Assembly (NCBI GenBank): GCA_937872475.1
Contig: CALMSY010000018.1
Span: 1 to 64,000 of the forward strand
Length of the DNA: 64,000 nt
Direction of reading: 5' to 3'
DNA from: 67-14 sp020438345
GTDB taxonomy: Bacteria > Actinomycetota > Thermoleophilia > Solirubrobacterales > 70-9
Each line of letters starts with the position of its first letter. Position 1 is the first letter of the stretch. Shown piece by piece: positions 21,225-28,683 of the stretch. Made by a program: the position numbers and the translations under genes. A model generated the notes under the pieces. That model ran no database searches. It had not been told where the DNA came from and was given only the letters and a program-made list of their open reading frames with translations.

Positions 21225-21489
21225 CAGCGACGGCTGGCAGGATCGTCACCTCGGTCCCGTCACTCACAGCGGTGCCGAGGCCCTCTCCGAAACGGATGTC
21301 CTCGCCACCTACGTAGACGTTCACGAAGCGGCGCAACTCGCCCTCTTCGGTGATCCTGTCACGGAGGTCTCCGTGCTCTGAGAAAACGGCTTCAAGAACC
21401 TCGCCCACAGTCGAGCCTTCAGCCGAAAGATCGGCCAGGCCGCCGGTGGTTGCGCGGAGCTGCGTGGGAATCTTGACTGTGACTGCCAT
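21217..21489 (-). CDS. CysO-like sulfur-carrier protein (MoaD/ThiS fold)
   Basis: 90-residue ubiquitin-like protein ending in AVAGG, the diglycine tail that carries sulfur as a thiocarboxylate. RFVNVYVGGEDIRF and SDGTEVTILPAVAGG are very close to mycobacterial CysO, which feeds sulfur to the cysteine synthase CysM. Here no cysM or mec protease gene is next door; instead it directly follows a ThrC-like PLP enzyme (stop and start touch at 21489) under a SAM riboswitch. The partner enzyme is therefore likely to be that protein. Confidence 0.9.
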   Translation of the reverse strand: MAVTVKIPTQLRATTGGLADLSAEGSTVGEVLEAVFSEHGDLRDRITEEGELRRFVNVYVGGEDIRFGEGLGTAVSDGTEVTILPAVAGG

Positions 21490-22739
21490 CAGGCGACGAC
21501 CTCCTGGCCAAATTTGGATTCGAACGAGTCGGGGGTCGGCTCGATCTCGGTAAGGGCAAAGCTATCGCGATTGGCGTCGAGTGTCTTCAGACCCTCACCG
21601 GTGATGTAGACCACGACCTTCTCGCCGTCGTTCAGTTCGCCTCGCTCGGCAAGCTTCTTGAGAACGCCGACCGTGACACCGCCCGCGGTCTCGGTGAAGA
21701 TGCCGGTGGTTTCGGCCAGCAGCCTGATCCCTTCACGAATCCGATCGTCGTTCACTGCGTCGATCGAGCCTCCCGTCTCGTTGGCCTGAACAACCGCGTA
21801 GGGACCGTCGGCCGGGTCGCCGATCGCGAGACTCTTGGCGATCGTGTCCGGCTTCTGCGGCCGACAGACCCTTGAACCTTCTGCGAAAGCGGTGGCCACC
21901 GGCGAGCAACCCTCGGCCTGGGCACCATGAAAAACAGGATGCTCACCGTCAACCAGCCCGATCTCCTTCCATTCCTGAAAGCCACGGGAGATCTTGGTGA
22001 AAAGCGAACCGGAAGCGATCGGGGCGACAACCCGGTCGGGCAGGCTCCAGCCGAGCTGCTCCACGGTTTCATACGCCAGGGTCTTCGACCCTTCGGCGTA
22101 GTAGGGGCGCAGGTTGACGTTGACGAAAGCCCAGGGCTTCTCGTCGGCAAGCTGGGTGCATAGCCGGTTCACATCATCGTAATTGCCATTCACGCCGACC
22201 AGATTGGTCCCGTAAATGTCGGTGGCGAGCAGCTTCTGCTCCTCAAGGTTGGAAGGCACGAAAACGTACGAATCCAGTCCGGCGGCTGCGGCATGGGCAG
22301 CCACAGCATTCGCCAGGTTGCCGGTTGAAGCGCAGGCGACGGTCTCGAAACCAAGTTCTTTCGCCTTTGCGATTGCCACCGCAACTACCCGGTCTTTGAA
22401 GGAATGGGTCGGGTTTGCAGCATCATTCTTGATGTAGATCTCCGCACCGGTTCCCAGCCTGTCGGAGAGCCGATCGGCTTTGATCAGCGGGGTCATGCCC
22501 GGCTCAAGCGGGTCGCCTGCCTTGCCATCGAAGGGCAGGAAATCCGCGTAACGCCAGATGCCGCGGGATCCGGCCTGAATGCGACGCCTGGTCTCCTCCG
22601 GGTTCAGGCCCGAGTAGTCGTATCTGACTTCCAGCGGTCCGAAGCATTCCGCACAGAAGAAATTCGCACCGAGCTCATATTCGGTCGAACACTCTTTGCA
22701 TTTCAGGTTCTTTACAGCCATCCGATCGTTACCTTTCAT
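21489..22739 (-). CDS. Threonine synthase-like PLP enzyme
   Basis: 416 residues. An N-terminal zinc ribbon (C14-x2-C17, C29-x2-C32) precedes the fold-type II PLP domain. The PLP lysine is K115 in NPTHSFKDRVVAV; ordinary class II threonine synthases read NPTGSFKDRGM, so G is replaced by H and the G after R by V. ASTGNLANAVAAHA (phosphate loop) and the late TAGGVTVGVL are conserved. Regulation by a SAM-I riboswitch and the adjoining sulfur carrier suggest a role in homocysteine/methionine synthesis; annotation by homology alone would say ThrC. Start: ATG 22739 with AAGGGG, or ATG 22721 with AAAGG. Confidence 0.85.
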   Translation of the reverse strand: MKGNDRMAVKNLKCKECSTEYELGANFFCAECFGPLEVRYDYSGLNPEETRRRIQAGSRGIWRYADFLPFDGKAGDPLEPGMTPLIKADRLSDRLGTGAEIYIKNDAANPTHSFKDRVVAVAIAKAKELGFETVACASTGNLANAVAAHAAAAGLDSYVFVPSNLEEQKLLATDIYGTNLVGVNGNYDDVNRLCTQLADEKPWAFVNVNLRPYYAEGSKTLAYETVEQLGWSLPDRVVAPIASGSLFTKISRGFQEWKEIGLVDGEHPVFHGAQAEGCSPVATAFAEGSRVCRPQKPDTIAKSLAIGDPADGPYAVVQANETGGSIDAVNDDRIREGIRLLAETTGIFTETAGGVTVGVLKKLAERGELNDGEKVVVYITGEGLKTLDANRDSFALTEIEPTPDSFESKFGQEVVA

Positions 22740-22756
22740 CGAGTTTTCCCCTTGGG

Positions 22757-22787
22757 AAAACAAAACCTTCGCCCGTGGGGCGAAGGT
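22757..22787 (-). terminator. Riboswitch-controlled intrinsic terminator
   Basis: On the minus strand ACCTTCGCCC-CAC-GGGCGAAGGT forms a 10-bp stem with a 3-base loop, followed by TTTTGTTTT. It lies between the SAM riboswitch and the ThrC-like gene. CCCCAC (22775-22780) in its 5' arm and loop can instead pair with GTGGGG (22802-22807), which includes the 3' strand of riboswitch helix P1; this is a complete switch between termination and read-through. Confidence 0.88.
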
Positions 22788-22803
22788 CCGATCGGACTTC
22801 TCC

Positions 22804-22915
22804 CCACATCTCCCGGCTACTTGAGCCGCTGGAATTGGCACCTTCTCGACAGCTCTCGCTGACGTTGGTTGCCGGGGTTTCGTAGGGCCATTTCCCTCCA
22901 CCCCTCTGGATGTGG
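22804..22915 (-). promoter_or_regulatory. SAM-I riboswitch (S-box leader)
   Basis: Helix P1 is CCACATC (22915-22909) with GATGTGG (22810-22804). Conserved core in order: AGAGGGGTGGAGGGA, TGGCCC, GAAACCCCGGCAACC, then AAGGTGCCAATTCCAGC, then a GGCTCAAGTAGCC hairpin. These match the S-box consensus almost base for base. S-box RNAs bind S-adenosylmethionine and turn genes off, here through the terminator just downstream. The remaining 200 bases up to corA hold no gene; a TAGTCT hexamer near 22936 may be the promoter. Confidence 0.96.
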
Positions 22916-23127
22916 CGCTTATGTCTGCCGAACAGACTACCAGCGTGTGGATCGGCACGGCTCCGATAGGGCCTTTGCGGATCCCTGCCCGATCCGGCCG
23001 GGCGGTCGCCTTTTGAGGGCCGCCGTGGGCCGGCTGGTTCAGAAACATCCCGTTCACGCGTCGCCTTGACCTCTGGTCTAGGGTTATCCCATGCCCGCGA
23101 AGCGAATCGACATGACTGGAGGCGGCG

Positions 23128-24144
23128 ATGCCGAACCTCCCTCGTCTTCGCCGTGCGCGCGACGCTGAACTTCTGAACCAGGGTTCACCCGATCAGGAGA
23201 TACCTGCCCCCCGGGTCGAGGAGATTTCATCCGGCGGACTGCGCTGGATCAACATTGAAAGCCCCGGTGCAGAGGAACGAAGCTGGCTTGAAGAGAATTT
23301 TGCCTTTCATGCCCTCGACATAGAGGATGTCCTTTCTCGCAATCAGCGTCCGAAAATCGACGAATATCCGGAGTACCTCTTCCTGGTCGTCCATGTGCCT
23401 GTCTTTGACCGCAAGGCGAAACGACTCGTTGCCGGGGAGATCGACATCTTCGTCGGACCGGATTTCATGATCACCCTGCCGAACCAGGCGATTCCTCCGG
23501 TCGAATACCTTTTCGAGCGCTGTCGCGCCGATGAGACCCTCCGCCACAAGCTCTTCGCCCGGGGCTCCGGGTATCTCATGTACCGCCTCGTCGATGACAG
23601 CTTCGACTACTGCTTTCCCATGCTGCGAAAGATCGGCAACAAACTCGATGCGCTCGAAGAGGAGATCTTTGAAGGCCGCTCCGAGGACGTGGTCAGGGAC
23701 CTTTCAAATGCGAAGCAGGAAATCATCAACTTCCGCAAGGTCATTCGTCCCCAGCGGCCCGTGCTTCGCGATCTGGAAAACGTGAAAACCAGGTACCTCG
23801 CCAGTGACCTCGACCTGGAGATCTATTTCGATGACATCGTCGATGCCCATGAACGGATCTGGGACATGCTCGAGAACTACAAGGAAGTCGTGGTCGCTCT
23901 CGAGGAAACCAACGAATCGATCATTTCCCACAAGGTCAACGACATCCTCCGGGTTCTCACTTCAATCAGCGTCATCGTTTTGCCCCTGACTCTGATCGCA
24001 TCCATTTTCGGAATGAACGTGGGGCTTCCAGGTGGCGGGGATCCGGCTGACGGTCCCGACTTCCACTTTTTCATTGTGGTCGGTGTGATGCTGGTTCTGC
24101 TGATCGGCATGGTTGCCTACTTCCGCAAGCGCCACTGGCTGTAG
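23128..24144 (+). CDS. corA: CorA-family divalent metal (Mg2+/Co2+) transporter
   Basis: Pentameric inner-membrane Mg2+ channel. A large N-terminal cytoplasmic domain (to about residue 275) with a long charged helix is followed by two membrane helices, the first ending in the signature IFGMNV near 293, the second at the C-terminus (FFIVVGVMLVLLIGMVAYF), and a basic KRHWL tail. The segment between helices is acidic (GGGDPADGPD). GGAGG lies five bases before the ATG at 23128. 338 residues. Confidence 0.94.
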   Translation: MPNLPRLRRARDAELLNQGSPDQEIPAPRVEEISSGGLRWINIESPGAEERSWLEENFAFHALDIEDVLSRNQRPKIDEYPEYLFLVVHVPVFDRKAKRLVAGEIDIFVGPDFMITLPNQAIPPVEYLFERCRADETLRHKLFARGSGYLMYRLVDDSFDYCFPMLRKIGNKLDALEEEIFEGRSEDVVRDLSNAKQEIINFRKVIRPQRPVLRDLENVKTRYLASDLDLEIYFDDIVDAHERIWDMLENYKEVVVALEETNESIISHKVNDILRVLTSISVIVLPLTLIASIFGMNVGLPGGGDPADGPDFHFFIVVGVMLVLLIGMVAYFRKRHWL

Positions 24145-24330
24145 GCCAGTAGGTAAATCGGGCGGGGCCCAATCCGCTCTCCCTGCTCAACGTGCCGGCC
24201 CAAAGGGTTCAAGGGCGGATGGGCTGACTCCACCAGTGATAATGCGGGAGCAGCGGGGTCTCCAGCGACGTTTCGGGCCGAGGAAGAGGCCCCATCGATT
24301 CCGCGCCCCAATCACTAGGATGGGTGCTCG

Positions 24331-24864
24331 ATGACCGAGAACCGCATCTGGGCCCCCTGGCGTCTCAAGTACGTGAAGGACGCCGACAAAGACAACGAGG
24401 ACCAGTGTGTCTTCTGCGCGAAACCGGCCCTCGGTGATGACGAGAGCGCGCTGATCGTCCATCGGGGCGAGCATTGCTTCGTGATCCTCAACCTCTACCC
24501 GTACACGAACGGGCACCTGATGGTGGCTCCATACGACCACACAGGACGTATCCAGGACATCCCCGCCGACACGACAAGTGAAATGCTCGCGCTGGCCAAG
24601 CTGGCGATGAACCGGCTGGAAGACGTCTACGGACCCCAGGGTTTCAACGTCGGCTTCAACCAGGGTCGTTCCGCTGGAGCCGGGGTCGAGCATCACATTC
24701 ACATGCATGTCGTTCCCCGCTGGGGTGGCGACACGAATTTCATGCCGGTGATCGCCGATCACCGGGTCATGCCGCAATCTCTCGAGGACAGCTACCGCGT
24801 ACTGCGCGTGGCCTTTGGCGAGGACGCCGGACCCGGCGATGGAGGACTCTCCCCCGGGCAGTAA
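24331..24864 (+). CDS. HIT-family nucleotide phosphorylase/hydrolase
   Basis: 177 residues with CVFC near residue 27, NLYPYTNGHLMVAPY near 54 and the catalytic histidine triad in HHIHMHVVPRW near 126. The overall form, including IWAPWRLKYV at the start, matches the actinobacterial HIT proteins shown in mycobacteria to phosphorolyse diadenosine tetraphosphate; that exact activity is inferred. Followed after 35 bases by manB. Confidence 0.9.
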   Translation: MTENRIWAPWRLKYVKDADKDNEDQCVFCAKPALGDDESALIVHRGEHCFVILNLYPYTNGHLMVAPYDHTGRIQDIPADTTSEMLALAKLAMNRLEDVYGPQGFNVGFNQGRSAGAGVEHHIHMHVVPRWGGDTNFMPVIADHRVMPQSLEDSYRVLRVAFGEDAGPGDGGLSPGQ

Positions 24865-24899
24865 CCAGTCAACGAAACACCGGCAGGAAAGGCACCACA

Positions 24900-26255
24900 A
24901 TTTCCATCTTCAAGGCATACGACATTCGCGGAATCTACGGCGAAGAAATGGACGAGAACACGGCGGAGTTGATCGGCCGGGCGTTCGTCCTGACCCTCGC
25001 CGACCTGGTCCGGAAGGACCCGCAGCAGCTGAAGATCGGCCTGGGACGTGACATGAGGCTTTCCGCACCCGCCATGGCTGCGGCATACCGCGATGGAATG
25101 ATTGCCGAGGGCGCGCATGTGATCGACGCCGGCCAGGTGGCGACCGAGATGCTCTACTTCCTTGTAGGCAGCCGTAACCTCGACGGCGGCGCGATGTGTA
25201 CCGCGTCACATAACCCGAAGGCGTACACCGGCGTGAAACTGGTCCAGACCGGTGCTCTCGCCCTCTCCGGTGACGCCGGCATCGGTGATATCCGTGGTCT
25301 GGTCGAAGCGGGCATGGGTGAGGCCCCCGGGGGTGGCAGTCACGAAGAGATCGACCTTTGGGACGAATACCACAAGGCAGCCCTTGGCTTTGTCAACCCC
25401 TCGGCGATAAGCCCGATGCGGATCGTCGTCGACGGCGGCAATGGCATGGCCGGCCCGATGATCGGTCCGGTGCTGAAAGAACTGGGCATGGATCTCGTTG
25501 AGCTCTACTTTGAGCCGAACGGCGAGTTTCCCGATCACGAACCAAATCCCCTGCTGGAGGAGAACCGGAAGCTGATCATCGAGACCGTGAAGGAGCAGGA
25601 TGCGGATCTCGGAATCGCCTGGGACGGCGATTCGGACCGCTGCTTCTTCATCGACGGCGACGGGCGTTTCTGCGACGGCGACTTCATTTGTGCCCTGCTG
25701 GCCCGATCCGCACTTGACTCGGAACCCGGAGCCACCATCCTTTACGACCCGCGTTCAAGCCGGGCAGTACCCGACACAGTCGCTGCCGCAGGAGGAAACT
25801 CCAGGCTTTCCCGAGTGGGCCACGCGTTTTTCAAGCGGCGGATGCGCGAGGAGAATGCCGTCTTCGGTGGCGAAGTTTCCGGCCATTACTACTTCCGTGA
25901 TTTCTTCTGTGCGGATTCCGGGTCTATTCCGGCGCTGAGGCTGCTGGAACTTCTCTCAAACAAGGATGCGTCACTGAGCGACCTGATGAATGAGTTCCAC
26001 TCGAAGTACTTCATCTCCGGCGAGATCAATTCGGAGGTCGCCGACCCCCAGGCGAAGATGGATGAGATCGAAGCGATGCATCCGGATGCCGGGATCACTC
26101 ACCTCGATGGCGTCTCGATCGACTATGAAGACTGGCATTTCAATGTCCGTCCTTCAAACACCGAACCGCTGCTGCGGCTGAACCTGGAGTCACTGGTTTC
26201 CCGAGAAGACATGGAGCGCAAGCGGGACGAAGTCCTGGCGGTCATTCGTGGCTGA
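24900..26255 (+). CDS. manB: Phosphomannomutase/phosphoglucomutase (AUU start)
   Basis: Interconverts hexose 1- and 6-phosphates for cell-envelope sugars. The phosphoserine loop MCTASHNPK is near residue 100, the Mg2+ loop DGDSDRC near 243 and the sugar loop GGEVSGH near 322; the C-terminal phosphate-binding RPSNTEP is near 416. The conserved first strand FKAYDIRGIYGEE lies upstream of the first ATG (24948), and no ATG, GTG, TTG or CTG exists in frame before it. ATT at 24900 has AGGAAAGG seven bases upstream and gives a 451-residue protein, so an AUU start is proposed. Overlaps the next gene by 8 bases. Confidence 0.9.
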   Translation: MSIFKAYDIRGIYGEEMDENTAELIGRAFVLTLADLVRKDPQQLKIGLGRDMRLSAPAMAAAYRDGMIAEGAHVIDAGQVATEMLYFLVGSRNLDGGAMCTASHNPKAYTGVKLVQTGALALSGDAGIGDIRGLVEAGMGEAPGGGSHEEIDLWDEYHKAALGFVNPSAISPMRIVVDGGNGMAGPMIGPVLKELGMDLVELYFEPNGEFPDHEPNPLLEENRKLIIETVKEQDADLGIAWDGDSDRCFFIDGDGRFCDGDFICALLARSALDSEPGATILYDPRSSRAVPDTVAAAGGNSRLSRVGHAFFKRRMREENAVFGGEVSGHYYFRDFFCADSGSIPALRLLELLSNKDASLSDLMNEFHSKYFISGEINSEVADPQAKMDEIEAMHPDAGITHLDGVSIDYEDWHFNVRPSNTEPLLRLNLESLVSREDMERKRDEVLAVIRG

Positions 26256-27267
26256 GCCCGACCCGACTCCGGAATCGGAGGCTGCTCTCGCCCAGGCCCG
26301 TGAATGGGGCATCCACACGATTCCAGTGCCGACTCCCTTTGCGGTAGGTCGGGTCAACTGTTACCTGCTCGAAGGAGATGAGCTCACCCTGATCGACGCC
26401 GGCCCGCGATCGGAGAAGTCACTGGAGAGCCTCAGGACCGGTATCGAAGCCGTCGGCTATTCGATGGCGGACATCGACCTGGTGGTTGCCACGCATCAGC
26501 ACATCGACCACATCGGCCAGATCGGCACCGTCGTCGGTGAGTCGGGAGCGGAAGTGGCAGCGATCGATATTTCAGTTGCCCGTCTCGCCGGGTTCAGCTG
26601 GGGTTCCGAACAGGAAGACCAGATGGCGGTAGACCTGATGGTCCGCTACGGAGTCAAGGAAGACGTCGCCAACATGCTCAAGGAAGTCACGGCCAGCTTC
26701 AGGGAACTCGGAGGCCCGGTAGACGTGACCCGGCCTTTTGCCGCAGGAGATTCGATTTTCATGGGTGACCGTGAGTACGAGATTTACCATCGCCCCGGTC
26801 ACAGCCCTTCGGACACAGTGTTCTGGGATCCACGCCGGAAGTTGATGTTCGGCGGGGATCACCTGCTCTCTCACATTTCCTCCAATCCGTTGATCTCGAA
26901 ACCCCTCGACGGCTCGCCGGGGCGCACCCGCTCGCTGATCAACTACCGGGACTCGCTTGGGGCAACCGCTTCCATGCCGGTCGCGATCATGCTCTCCGGC
27001 CACGGCCTGGCGATTACCGAACACGCTGACCTGATCGCCAGGCGACTCGCCAGCCAGGACCGCAGAACCGAGAAGGTCTTCCGTCTCGTCGCTCAGGGCC
27101 ACACCTTGCCTCACGCGATTGCCAACGAGATCTGGGGTGACATCGCCCTCACCCAGGCCTACCTGACTCTCTCCGAGGTGATCGGCCACCTTGACATCCT
27201 CGTCGAAGATGGCCGCGTCACCGAATGCCAGGGTGAGGATTTCTCTACCTTCGAGGTGACCGCGTGA
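26248..27267 (+). CDS. Metallo-beta-lactamase-fold hydrolase
   Basis: 339 residues with the zinc motif THQHIDHIG near residue 85, IYHRPGHSPSD near 180 and GGDH near 201, plus a C-terminal extension of about 75 residues with a winged-helix look (TLPHAIANEIWGDIALTQAYLTLSEVIGHLDIL). This layout matches the LACTB2/MBLAC2-like group often labelled hydroxyacylglutathione hydrolase-like; substrate unknown. GTG start overlapping manB by 8 bases; its own end overlaps the next gene by four. Confidence 0.88.
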   Translation: MAEPDPTPESEAALAQAREWGIHTIPVPTPFAVGRVNCYLLEGDELTLIDAGPRSEKSLESLRTGIEAVGYSMADIDLVVATHQHIDHIGQIGTVVGESGAEVAAIDISVARLAGFSWGSEQEDQMAVDLMVRYGVKEDVANMLKEVTASFRELGGPVDVTRPFAAGDSIFMGDREYEIYHRPGHSPSDTVFWDPRRKLMFGGDHLLSHISSNPLISKPLDGSPGRTRSLINYRDSLGATASMPVAIMLSGHGLAITEHADLIARRLASQDRRTEKVFRLVAQGHTLPHAIANEIWGDIALTQAYLTLSEVIGHLDILVEDGRVTECQGEDFSTFEVTA

Positions 27268-28235
27268 ATACCGAACCTGTAGTTCCCGGGCTGGGCGGCA
27301 AGCGTCGCATGCTGATCATCGTCAACCCGTACGCGACAACGGTTTCGGACCGCCTGAAGAACCTTGTCGTCTACGCCCTTCAGGGTCGTTACGAGGTCGA
27401 GGTTGAATCCACGGAAAAGCAGGATCACGCCACCGAGATAGGCCGTGACGCCATTGACGGCGACTACGACATCGTGGTCGCTTTCGGGGGTGACGGCACC
27501 GTGAACGAAGTGGCGAACGGTCTTGCCGGCACCGACATCCCGGTCACTTTCCTGCCCGGCGGCAACACCAACGTCGTCTGCCGGACGCTCGGAATTCCGA
27601 ACGACGTGGTCGACGCGACCGAGCATCTGCTCTCGCTCGCCGATGATTTCAAGCCCCGAAAGATCGATCTGGGCAAGATCAATGATCGCTATTTCGTCTT
27701 CTCCTGCGGTGCCGGGATTGACGCAACCGTGGTCGAGAAAGTTGATTCAAACCCGAAATGGAAGCGACGGGCCGGCCCCTGGTTTTACTCCTGGGTTGCT
27801 ACCAAGGGCTATTTCAAGAGCTATCTGCGAAATCCGGTCCAGTTGCAACTCGAAGTCGATGGTCAGACCCACACCGGTGTCACAGCGCTCGCCCAGAATT
27901 CGGATCCGTTCACGTACTTCAGCAAGCAACCGGTACGGGTCTGTGACAACGTGGCGATCGACGACGGCACACTGGGCATGATCCTGCTCAAGCGGGCCAA
28001 CCTGCTGGATATGGGAATGGTCGTGCCACGCCTGCTGACCGAGAGAATGAAGGCTTCCGGTCACGGGCAGGTCGAGGCATTCGAACACTTCACGAAGGCC
28101 ACAATATGCAGCGGTTCACAGGATGAAAGCGGAGCACTTCGGAAGTTCCCCGTCCAGGTGGATGGGGACTACATCGGAACCTACGAGGAAATCACCCTCG
28201 AAGCCGCCCCGGGCGCCCTCACCATCATCGCCTGA
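27264..28235 (+). CDS. Diacylglycerol/lipid kinase family protein
   Basis: 323 residues. IVNPYAT near residue 19 and the nucleotide-binding FGGDGTVNEVANGL near 74 define the DAGK catalytic fold, followed by the LPGGNTN loop and the C-terminal beta domain (DGDYIG near 300). Such proteins phosphorylate diacylglycerol or related lipids at the membrane face; the substrate here is not determined. Overlaps the upstream hydrolase by four bases, hence one operon from manB. Confidence 0.9.
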   Translation: MNTEPVVPGLGGKRRMLIIVNPYATTVSDRLKNLVVYALQGRYEVEVESTEKQDHATEIGRDAIDGDYDIVVAFGGDGTVNEVANGLAGTDIPVTFLPGGNTNVVCRTLGIPNDVVDATEHLLSLADDFKPRKIDLGKINDRYFVFSCGAGIDATVVEKVDSNPKWKRRAGPWFYSWVATKGYFKSYLRNPVQLQLEVDGQTHTGVTALAQNSDPFTYFSKQPVRVCDNVAIDDGTLGMILLKRANLLDMGMVVPRLLTERMKASGHGQVEAFEHFTKATICSGSQDESGALRKFPVQVDGDYIGTYEEITLEAAPGALTIIA

Positions 28236-28350
28236 GAGCCTGGGGTCTGCGGACCTGGAATCTCCGTGACCCTGAAGTATCTGTCCCGCTTCCGTGCTGA
28301 CTTCGCGCAATTGCCGGTTGCGCGCTCGGCGACAGGGGTAGCATCGGTTC

Positions 28351-28650
28351 ATGACCACCGCTGACATCACAGTTCTCCCGATCGGCCGGGCAGGAGCCTC
28401 GGTTTCCGACCTGCTCGTTGTGATCGCCCGCCACCTGGAAGCCCAGGAGAAGGTCCGCTTCGAGATGCATGCGATGGGAACTTCGCTCGAAGGAGAAGCC
28501 GGGGAAATCTTCGCTTTGGCGGCCGAGATCCATGCTCTCCCCCTCCAGGCCGGGGTTCCCCGTGTCTACACGGTCCTGAAGGTCGATCAGCGAACGGACA
28601 AGGAACAGACCCTTGAATCAAAGGTGGAGTCGGTCCGGAAGCACCTTTAG
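28351..28650 (+). CDS. MTH1187-family thiamine-binding protein
   Basis: 99 residues, ferredoxin-like fold of the YqgV/MTH1187 (DUF77) family. ITVLPIGRAGASVSDLL at the start and FEMHAMGTSLEGEAGEIFAL in the middle are characteristic; crystal structures of relatives bind thiamine/hydroxymethylpyrimidine-type ligands. The 115-base upstream gap has a GCGCAA/TTGCGC hairpin and a TAGCAT hexamer but no TPP riboswitch that I can see. Confidence 0.88.
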   Translation: MTTADITVLPIGRAGASVSDLLVVIARHLEAQEKVRFEMHAMGTSLEGEAGEIFALAAEIHALPLQAGVPRVYTVLKVDQRTDKEQTLESKVESVRKHL

Positions 28651-28683
28651 CTCCGGCAGCAGCTAATCAATCAGGAAATGGGG

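Noticed and set aside
22744..22760. Second terminator TTTTCCC/GGGAAAA
   Set aside because: Weak A-T stem directly after the real terminator's T tract and no own T tract; may instead affect the ribosome-binding site.
28236..28350. TPP riboswitch before the thiamine-binding protein
   Set aside because: None of the conserved TPP core blocks are present; only a GCGCAA/TTGCGC hairpin.
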